Source: Hydrangea macrophylla (lineage: Eukaryota > Streptophyta > Magnoliopsida > Cornales > Hydrangeaceae). From it: a stretch of DNA of 64,000 nucleotides. Where the stretch lies: NCBI GenBank assembly GCA_033977485.1, contig CM066991.1, positions 129,661,999 to 129,725,998 of the forward strand, read 5' to 3'. A model generated the notes under the pieces. That model saw only the letters and a list, made by a program, of their open reading frames with translations. It searched no databases and had not been told where the DNA came from. The position numbers and the translations under genes are program-made. Positions 55,543 through 64,000 of the stretch are shown here, piece by piece (position 1 is the stretch's first letter; each line of letters opens with the position of its first letter).

Positions 55543-57285
55543 GGAAGTTTGTCCTCAAACTTTTCTCACCTTACGAATCGAATAGATGTAAGTGTTTCCC
55601 CTCGAACGTGTATTGGTTCATATGCAATAACACAATTACAAAATACATTGTACCCACTAGTATGACCATAATCGCAACTGACATTTTTTTCAATATTTTC
55701 AATTGACATATAGGAATTTCAATCTCATTTGATTCGTCGAACTATACCCTTTTTCTGAAGATAAAACTTCTAGAAATATTTCTCTCGCACAGTAGTCATT
55801 TTCTCAACTATTCTGGAGCAAATCTCACTTGCCTTTATTATATTTCCCCACTAGATATCAGCGGATGATAGAACGTCTCGCAAAAATTTAATCTCATTTT
55901 CACTGCTTCTTGCAGGATTCTAGAATTTATTCATAATCGACCGCTTCCCTCTAGAATGACAAATGTCAGTACCATATAATTGCATAAGTCTTTTCACATA
56001 TAGGATGTTTAACCTAAACAAGTCTGCAGTTTCAACCAATAATCACAATCTGATTGTGTCAACCTATCAACAAATCATTTATATGACAACACCTAATTCT
56101 TGTTGACTTTGGCAATCCCGTCATGGAATTTAATACGATAAACATTCAATTTCAGATTGTCAATAATATCAATCACAATAACCCCATGAACCTTTATTGT
56201 TGCTACTCTTATACCATACATCGCAAATAATGCTTTACATTTCCCATCTCAAAGTAGCTTTCTCAATATCTTAGTTGAAGCTTTTACGTGTTAGTACGTG
56301 AACAAATGATAGCACGAAAACTTGTGCCCATCGTAATTAGTTGCTAAGTCATCATATGCAATAAAATGTAATTAGTAATATCGCATACCCAATTATCAAT
56401 GTATTATATAGTCAAATCTCATTATATACTTCAATATTTCTTTGAACCCCCTTGAGCTATCTTTACTCGAAGTACATACTTGACTTGAGATTCTGACACA
56501 TTTTACTGTAGACCATAGCTCAATCACTTTTCTTTCAATAATTTCTCATAAGTTTTAATAGAAACCTAAACCGATCTTTAAGTCAATTTCTGCTCATCTG
56601 ATATAGTAATACTGGTTGACCTCAATTTACTATCATCATTGCTTTCCCAATTTCCAGAATACATTTTAGTTTCCAATAGATTTTGAATAGTCAACGAGCA
56701 CACTAAACCCCCCTTGATCTCTGATTCGAGCACCAACAACCATGTTATCTTCACCAGATTAATATAAAATTTTAAACTGTAGCCATCACGAGTTCCAATT
56801 GTCCTTCATACCACGTATTCAATAGTCATTGTAAAACTAAATATTTCAAGTCACGACAATTAATATAAACTTCTAGCTCGCAAAAATATTATTGCTAAAT
56901 GCTCAATGTAAAAAGAATACCATGAACTCTCTAGATCTTGAATCAAATAATTCATTCTATGAAATTTCAACCATATGTAGCATAGATTGCTGTTACATCA
57001 ACATATAACCCAAGCCCAACACAAACCCTTGCAATAGCAATATCAATATCATCTTAGATTGATTTCCTTTTATTATTGAGAACTTCACTGTAACCGATAT
57101 AAGTTTCACACGTGTCCTTGTACAGAAAAGAAATCTTCAATATATTTTAAAATATACCTGGTCAATCCCGTAATTTCAAATTCATGTCATCTTCATAAGT
57201 CCCGATTGATTGATTTCTAACGACACCCACGAAGTCTCTATCCCTTTTATATCACATATTCCATAAATACAACTCATCCACAAGA
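55543..57285 (-). mobile_element. Decayed internal region of the minus-strand element
   Basis: The first 60 bases align loosely with the reverse of the pol end at 7790-7880 (CAAACTTTTCTCACCTTACG against CAAACTTATTCTTACCTTAT). Beyond that the sequence is AT-rich, full of stops in all frames, and I cannot recognise pol domains. The same material probably resumes at 63049 after the solo LTR insertion. Confidence 0.5.
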
Positions 57286-57293
57286 TGTTCGAC

Positions 57294-57689
57294 TAGTGGT
57301 GTCAATCGGGCCGGGTTGGCCCGTCCCGGCCCGGCCCGAGACCGACTCGCTTTTTTCGGGCTAAAAGCCCGGCCCGGCCCGCTAGGGCCGATTCACATAC
57401 CCCGGACCGGGGTGGACACCCATCCTTCTGTCCATTGCCCGGCCCGGCCCGGCCCAAAATGGTGAAAAAGTCCGGCCCGGCCCGAAGCCCGCCATGGCCC
57501 ACTTCAAAAATAGAAGAAAGCCCGCTAGCCCGTCTGGCCCGCCCCGATGTCTGGCCCGCTAGGCCCGGGCCACCGGTCCGGGGCGGACACACCCCCTCCA
57601 CTCCCAAGCCCGGCCCGGCCCGATGTTTGGTGAAGCCCGGCCCAGCCCGAAGCCCGCTTTGATCGAGCCTGGCCCGTTTGACACCTCTA
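57294..57689. mobile_element. hAT-type MITE built of GGCCCG repeats
   Basis: Terminal inverted repeats TAGTGGTGTCAA and, reversed, TAGAGGTGTCAA (11 of 12 identical), with a perfect 8-bp duplication TGTTCGAC (57286-57293 and 57690-57697). The interior is made of degenerate GGCCCGGCCC and AGCCCG repeats, extremely GC-rich against its surroundings. The two overlapping ORFs here are low-complexity and not genes. Confidence 0.88.
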
Positions 57690-58330
57690 TGTTCGACATG
57701 TCACGCCCCGAAGTAGCCAAAAATAGGGAAAATTTAAAAATTCCTTTCTGGACCTGTAGGGAATGACGAGTTATATTAATTGATTGTCATTTCTACATTC
57801 TACACATAGTTAACAGAGTAAGCGGAAGCATAAAAACACCTATTGGTATTCTTAAATAGAACTCAAATGTTTGGTATCTAGTTATTACATCATTAGTCTA
57901 AATAAAAGATCTATATCTAGAGTGATCTATATACGATACATATCTAAAACATTACCTCAGATAGAAGATAATAAAGCAAAATAAGTAACTCTAAGTACAA
58001 CTATGTCGGAGTCTTTCGCTTCAACTTGTACATCTGCCGTGTCCAGGGCAGGAAGAAGAGCCGTTAGCTTTTGAAGCTAAGTGAATTGACCTAACCGATC
58101 ACTCCTAATACAATAATAGCATACAAGTACAACGAATATCTTGAAAGTAAACATTTGATATGCATTGTCTTAATACGGATGATTTATGACATGGTAATAT
58201 GAACAAGATACGACATGATGCACCATCGATATGTTCGACTTTACTCGACCACAGACACCACAACTGATTCATGTGACTTGTTATATTACCAGTGTAACGC
58301 CGTTAGCTTAGAGTAGAATGATTACGTTGC

Positions 58331-58613
58331 TATCGTCGCCTAACAGGGCCCTATAGCAGTTTTTGGTTTTAAAAAGAGTGTAATCATTGGACTCTTAGGT
58401 CCTCGTGACCTTGCCGGGAGAATATAATAGTTACAGCGTTATCGTAGCCTAGCATGGCCCTATAGAATTCAAAAAGTAACTATTGTATTCTGATCGATAC
58501 TTTACTATCATCGCCTAGCATGGTCCTATAGCGTATCAACCATCAACTCATACATAACTTCAATGATTTCAATGGAAACTCTGGCTATCGTCGCCTAGCA
58601 GGGCCCTATAGCA
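58331..58613. repeat. Four spaced direct repeats in the solo LTR
   Basis: CTATCGTCGCCTAACAGGGC and variants, each running on to CCTATAG, at 58331, 58438, 58504 and 58584. Each is about 28 bases; spacing is roughly 65-105 bases, so this is a dispersed, not a head-to-tail, array. A partial core (GTCGTCGCCTAGCG) recurs near 62446 in the same LTR. Confidence 0.88.
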
Positions 58614-60173
58614 GTTTCATCGTTGTTCCCATTTACTTGACTGCACCATACGGACCTCCACGATCCACTCAGCATGTATGACAACATGACTGGGTTAGTC
58701 CCCTTGACTAAGCATGCAGACGTCAACATTGACATCACGACTCGACTACGTTTATATGAATGTTCATGTGATTGTATAATCGTAAAGTACAATAAGCTTG
58801 AATAATAACAATTAATAACTAGTATGGAGTATAGTTATCTAACATGCGTTCATCGTACAGATAACAAATCTTGACATTCACGTATATATATGATTCATCA
58901 ATTAGGTCCACACAGGACCCCTTGGATATTCATGCGATACACACAGAGTAATTCTATAATATACCAAGTGAGTTAGGATGACTCACCTCAATGCGAGTGC
59001 ATGGAAACAAGCGTGGCTTCGGTTTCTACAATTTATATAAATTCATAGAACAACGGTTAATAGGCGTACTAGAATTAAGGGCATAATGGTATTATGCCGG
59101 ATGTGTTCCTAAACCTCAGCATGATGATCTAGACATTATCCTGAGTCTAACGCCATCGACTAGACTCAAATCGGAGTCCGTCACGTAAAAGGCTGGGTTT
59201 TCTATACCAATGTGGGCCCTAAAGATAAGCTGTATTTTTTACCGTGTCGAAAGGTCACCAAACTTTAAGGGATGTTCTAGACATTATTCTAGGAATTTAG
59301 GAATTGACCGCGTATTTTTCTGAGCTACGGTTTATTTTCTACAAATTATTGAAGTTCTAAATATACAATTATAATCCACGAAGTCCTATAATTAAATATA
59401 TATATATATATTAGGAAAACGAACGGTTCTTGAAAATATTTTTATTAAATATTAGACTTTAAAATAGGCTAGCAGCATTTTTCTCATAATTTTCGGAGTT
59501 CATTTGGTATTTAAAATAATTAAAACAATGATAAACGACTCCGTATAATTTATTAAAAATAACAAAGTTTAGCTTTATAATTTGTTAAATTATAAAACGG
59601 TCTTTTATGTCCTTAGGACATAATATATAATTCTTTAGATTTAAAAGGGGGCAATTGATATTTAATATCTATTTAATCTAAGTTGGTACTAATATTTATT
59701 ATTTATTTAAGCCCAAATAAATAATAGCTATAATATATATAAATACTAAAGTTAAGGTTTTACAAATAAGTAATTCATAAAACAATGGCATTAGGCATAG
59801 GGATCGACCATATGATTTTCTAGATTTTTAAAATAGTCATTAGGCATTTATTACCTAATAATTGTAATTCAAATTAACGTTATTATTTATTTAAAACCAA
59901 ATACATAATAATGTATTATATAATTATTGAAATATTTTTCAGGATGCAAATATATTATTTACTAAATAACATATATATTTTTTTAGAATTTAAAACACGT
60001 TGATTATACATTATAACTATGTTATTAAGCTAATTAAAATGCCAATTACAACTAACTCATACCGTACATTTATACTACGAAATGTACTCTAGAAAAACTC
60101 ATTATAACATCTTCTTCTTCTCCGTGAAGAATTCCAGCGGATATATATATACGTTATATATACATACAAAGAT

Positions 60174-60346
60174 TCTCTAAAGAGGACCACCTCTCTTTAT
60201 TAAAGAAAGGACCTCTGTTTTGGCCATTGGATTATGTTAAAAAACTGTGAAATGACAAAACTGCCATTAATGAAAACACGATCCGACGGCCAAAACAGAG
60301 GTCCTCTCTTTAATAAAGAAAGGACGCCCTCTTTATAGCCTGACTG
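60174..60346. mobile_element. Hairpin MITE, family A copy 3
   Basis: CTCTCTTTATTAAAGAAAGG and CCTCTGTTTTGGCCATTGGA pair with CCGACGGCCAAAACAGAGG and CTCTCTTTAATAAAGAAAGG. Related to 32756-32910 and 32966-33143. Confidence 0.85.
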
Positions 60347-60695
60347 TATATACATATTTATACATTTTAACACATAACTTCAAACGATCGTATCTCATTC
60401 ATTTTTCAACGAAAATTAGCAAACCTTAAGTCAAAATCGAGTGCCTCGACGAGCCCGATCCAATGATACCAGTTTCGGGTCCTAACACTTAACGGTTTGC
60501 ACGAAAAATGAGAAAAACTGAGAGAAGACTCAAACTTTGACCGATTCGTTCGTCACGATACAAAATAGTCGTCGCGAACGGTTCGAACTGGGACCTAATG
60601 GAATCCTAATCTATCATATTTCATTCACGGAATGCTTTTCCGTTAACGTTGACAGAACGTCGACTTTTACCCCTATATATAATCTGACTTATATA

Positions 60696-61008
60696 CAGGC
60701 CCGGCCCTGGGTGCAGGCGACAAAGGCCGTGGCTTAGGGCCCCCCCAAAACGAAAAAAATTTAGGGGCCTCTTCTCACACCAAAAAGAATACTCCTACAT
60801 TAATGGCAGACTTTCTGACAAATGGAAGAACACATTTTGATTTTACCCGTTAACCAATACACACAGCACATTCTCCAAAACCTTTAAGTACTATCAACAT
60901 AATATAATACTCCAATATATTTTGTTTATACTCTCTCATTTTTTTATCTCATTTTCACTCACTTCTCTCTCTACTCTAGGAAGAAGAATACCCAGCCTTC
61001 ATTCTCTC

Positions 61009-61069
<61 letters not shown>

Positions 61070-61767
61070 AATTGCATATGGGTTTTGGGGTTTATGATGC
61101 TTTTTCTTCTGTCATTTCCATTTGCATCTGGGTTATGGAATTTAAAAATAGCAAGATATGTGTTCATTCAATTTGAACATCTGTTTAGGAAGTTCACTGG
61201 ACTTTAGTGACAAACGCATCTCAATTTTTTTCATGGACTCTACAAAGATCTTGTTGCTGTGGAATTTAAGAGTAATACTTATGACACAACCAAAAGACAC
61301 AACTTTGGGACACAATCCCTATTTTGTGTCTATCTCTCTCCTGATGGGCCCCACAGTGCCAGTGGACCCCACAGTACCCACTAGGACCACTAGGAGAGAG
61401 ATAGACACAAAATGGAGGTTGTGTCTTTTGGTTGTGTCCTAAGTATTACTCGGAATTTAATGCAGCCCAACATTGATGATCCATGCTCCATTGTTGATTC
61501 AAGTTGAAAGCACTCTGATCCCTCGATTTCTTGGTTTAATTTTCACCTTGATTTCTCAATTTTTTCACCTCTAAATGTCTTTAATTTGGTGAAGTATTGG
61601 GCATATATCTATGTAAAATTCTGCTAATTTATGAAAATTTCTGCACGAGTTTGAAAAATTTTCTATATGGTTAATCGTGCATTCCCTAAATTTTTTTTTG
61701 CATTCGTATGCGAGGGCCTCATTTTGAAATTCTGGCTAGGGCCCCCGGAACCCCAGGGCCGGCCCTG
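60696..61767. mobile_element. Non-autonomous hAT element
   Basis: 1072 bp with terminal inverted repeats CAGGCCCGGCCCTGGG and, reversed, CAGGGCCGGCCCTGGG, flanked by a perfect 8-bp duplication CTTATATA (60688-60695 and 61768-61775). No transposase. It contains a (CT)n tract at about 61013-61066 and a nested Mutator-type MITE. Confidence 0.93.
61270..61451. mobile_element. Mutator-type MITE with 9-bp duplication
   Basis: 182 bp with ends GAGTAATACTT...AAGTATTACTC and inner arms GACACAACCAAAAGACACAA and TGTGTCTTTTGGTTGTGTCC. A perfect 9-bp duplication GGAATTTAA flanks it (61261-61269 and 61452-61460), diagnostic of Mutator-type insertion. A relative is at 42837-43010. Confidence 0.92.
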
Positions 61768-63048
61768 CTTATATATATACGTATACACGTGCGTAGCTAC
61801 TGTTATAAACATGAAAAAGTATCTAAATAATATATTGATCAAGTTAAGAAACCCACCTAGGTTCGTGGTGGTCCGATGGTGGCGCGGCAGGGTTCCGGGG
61901 TGGTCTCGGCAATGGTTTTTGGTCTTCTTTCTCTCTCTAGTTTCTCTTGAATATGTGGGTCTTTCTTCCTACTACTCTCACTCTCTCTCAGGTCTCTCCC
62001 TCTCTCAATCTGACTCTACATATATTTATATACCACACATACTTGCACACAATGTATGAATATATTAATAATATAGTAGACATATAAATATATCCAATGC
62101 ACAATACATATAATATATACAATACACATGCATAAAGTATGTACATAAAATATGTGTGTGTACATCATATATATATATATATGCTTAACGTGGGTGTGTG
62201 GAGTTGTCCAGCGGCTCTTAAGGGGGTGGGTTGCAGTGAGGTTAGTGAGGGGATGGGTGAGAGATTGATTGAGGTGGTGTGCTTTGGGAGGTGTAAAGTA
62301 GCCGGCAGTGGGAGGTTAATGGAGGGTCCAATGGGTAGAGGTTAGGTGTTTGGGAAATGTTATTAACCACTGGGTATGGGTAGGTTAGTTAGTACATTAG
62401 GCTAATTAGGGAAAGATTCCAACTTTCCATATTTGCATGGTTGAGTCGTCGCCTAGCGTCACATGCCGTGCAGTCTGATATAGGCGCAGATTCTGTGGGT
62501 TAACGTGCCGAGTCAGTCTGGGTTCGTAACTTACGGTCTAAGTTAATAATTATTGTCCGGGGTTAAAAATAAAAATACTGATAATAGTATAATCCCAATA
62601 ATAGTTAGGGGATTTAGAATATCAATAATATAATAATAATATAATTATAACTTATTATTACAGCAAGCTAAACGATATGGGGTCCGAATAATAATATAGC
62701 CTATAATATTAAAATATTTACTGACAACAAATAATATTAATATAATATTAATATACGATATAACCTATAGTTTTAGCAAATTACAGATATTTAAATAATC
62801 GATAATTATAATTTAACGATAGCAATTATTAAAACATAATATTAATATATTGGGTTGGGCTTAGAGATAAAAATCATATTAACAAGGCGATACAAATTCT
62901 ATGGGTATTAAAATCTTGGATGCCGTCGAATATATATACGTATATTAATACCGGCTACATAAATAGTTACAGAAATAACTCAGATGTACGGACATAAATC
63001 CAGGGATCCATTCTACCTTTATAGGAAATTTGCGGGTATTACACGACA

Positions 63049-63366
63049 AAAGGCAAAACTTCATAATTCTCAAACTATTCAGATTGTAGAAATTACATGT
63101 CTTTCGGTTTGCACTGTCTAAGCCCCAGCATATAGAAACTGATATACACATTTATCTTTCGGTTTACACTGTCTTTCAGTTTACACATTTGTTCCCTGCT
63201 TGTAGCACTTACAATCAATAAGCAACTGATTTTGTCGTGATAAAACTCAAATATGATCCAACACTCCTCAATATCAAATTTCCTTTTGTTTAACCAAGCA
63301 TGCAATGCCCATTTAAAGACGTCGCCTGTATGTAAATAAGATCACTCGTTGATCTCCCGTTGTAAT
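63049..63366. other. Sequence between the solo LTR and the last LTR fragment
   Basis: Probably continues the decayed internal region at 55543-57285. It holds a short repeated TCTTTCGGTTTGCACTGTCT / TCTTTCGGTTTACACTGTCT motif near 63100-63180. No gene seen. Confidence 0.5.
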
Positions 63367-63607
63367 TGTCACGACCCATCCCACTACGCGTGGAAATAGG
63401 ACACGTGGCACGTCACCAAGGCTCATCCATACATCATATAACTATACGCAGCAGAAAGAACTTTAAAACAACCCTGAGAATTTAAAACTTTAGGAAACAA
63501 TGTCCTCTGAGTTGGAAAATCTACTGGGATAAGAGTTATAAAAAGATTTGGCCAATTGGAAACACGTCCAAAAGAATCAGTTTTGAAAATAGAGGTTCAG
63601 TCGACTG
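63367..63607 (-). repeat. LTR end fragment joined to gag
   Basis: Starts TGTCACGACCCATCCCAC with GGACACGTGGCACGTCACC and is homologous to 51721-51912. It stops at a CAGTCGACTG 10-mer (63598-63607), beyond which gag coding sequence begins. It is a truncated 3' LTR of the minus-strand element to its right. Confidence 0.75.
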
Positions 63608-64000
63608 TGCCTAGCAGAAACCAATCCATTCCTGAGACTACTGTCTCTGAAGTAGTCATATCTCCTGGGTTCATCTGATATGCTCTTCCTTGACGTTGTT
63701 CAGTCCTTTGTTCCCCGTCATTGGATTGTCTAGGCTTCGACCCACTGGAAGCCATAGAACTAGCTCCTTGCTGAGGATACTTCTTCGGGCAATCCTTGGC
63801 TTGGTGCCCAAATACACCACAATCATAACACTTGCCTCTCATGTCGGGTGTTGAATTAGTGTTACCCCCGCCTTGGTTCCTGTTCTGGGGTTTGGTCATG
63901 AAACATCGGCCTGAGAGCGGTCGGTTGCAAAGCGAACACAACGATATGTTACTTGGCGTTCTCCTGAAATCACTGAAACTAGAACCAGAGCCTCTTTGAA
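63597..64000 (-). pseudogene. gag: gag nucleocapsid region of a deleted Ty3/gypsy element
   Basis: An open frame on the minus strand continues past the window edge. It contains CSLCNRPLSGRC, a first knuckle with its histidine replaced by leucine, and CYDCGVFGHQAKDC, an intact CCHC zinc knuckle. Gln/Ser-rich linker and PGDMTTSETVVSG follow; this last segment normally leads into the aspartic protease. Here the frame breaks off within about ten residues, at the LTR junction near 63600, so protease, reverse transcriptase and integrase are deleted. In the intact family this part of Gag binds the element RNA. Confidence 0.85.

Larger units (their letters stand above)
57699..63043 (-). mobile_element. 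Long solo LTR with nested DNA transposons
   Basis: On the plus strand it runs from TGTCACGCCCCGAAG to GCGGGTATTACA and is flanked by a perfect duplication CGACA (57694-57698 and 63044-63048). It has no internal region, so it is a solo LTR on the minus strand. Its 5.3 kb include a hAT element (60696-61767), which holds a Mutator-type MITE, and a family A MITE (60174-60346), leaving an LTR of about 4 kb. It also carries a fourfold direct repeat at 58331-58613 and AT-rich DNA. Confidence 0.88.

Noticed and set aside
57302..57662. ORFs of 101 and 75 residues rich in Gly, Pro and Arg
   Set aside because: Generated by the GGCCCG repeats of a MITE with proved target duplication.
1..64000. CRISPR arrays, bacterial operons, rRNA or tRNA genes
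   Set aside because: No regular direct repeats with unique spacers, and no cloverleaf with both internal boxes apart from SINEs. The window is plant nuclear DNA.

Overview
This is nuclear DNA from a flowering plant, most likely a woody eudicot; I cannot name the species. The evidence is spliced genes with GT-AG introns encoding land-plant families (AWPM-19, DUF1666, an organellar-type guanylate kinase), very large LTRs, hAT and Mutator-type MITEs, an Au-type SINE, and long (CT)n/(TA)n tracts. The window is a gene-poor, transposon-dense stretch. It holds four recognisable host genes, all on the minus strand, and one decayed host gene on the plus strand.

Layout. 1-840: AT-rich, possibly a Helitron end. 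841-16095: one old Ty3/gypsy chromovirus with a perfect ACTAC target duplication and a heavily mutated gag-pol. Its 3' LTR is split by an inverted solo LTR of a sister family (9041-14895), which is itself split by a 3.5-kb solo LTR of another lineage (10982-14474). 16464-19193: C-terminal exons of a DUF1666 gene, with MITEs in its introns. 20155-21107: a SINE and a small copia-type TRIM running into a 500-N gap. 21608-24914: an AWPM-19 gene whose last exon enters the gap and whose start codon is out of frame by one base; its second intron is filled with DNA transposons. 25764-29666: a complete hAT transposon with an intact two-exon transposase of 725 residues. 30-35 kb: MITEs, a foldback element and low-complexity DNA. 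35036-38256: an unprocessed relic of a mitochondrial EF-Tu gene. 38757-41388: a membrane-anchored ARM-repeat protein. 42.8-48.5 kb: MITEs, a TRIM and LTR fragments. 48961-49875: organellar guanylate kinase. 50.5-64 kb: a pile of minus-oriented LTR material, including a 5.3-kb solo LTR that contains a hAT element that contains a Mutator-type MITE, and at the right edge the gag region of a deleted Ty3/gypsy element.

The host genes form no operon-like unit. The link between them is probably ancestral gene order: from memory, ARM-repeat/guanylate kinase and ARM-repeat/AWPM-19 neighbours also occur in Arabidopsis. Most of the sequence is explained by nested transposition. At least eight insertions can be proved from their target-site duplications (ACTAC, CGACA, CAACC, TGCCCCAC, ATCACAAT, CTTATATA, TGTTCGAC, GGAATTTAA).

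I found no clearly new biological system. The least explained signals are clusters of near-perfect palindromic 10-mers (GGATCGATCC in one LTR lineage, CAGTCGACTG in another), a shared CACGTG-bearing LTR terminus, and several tandem-repeat arrays inside LTRs and transposons.
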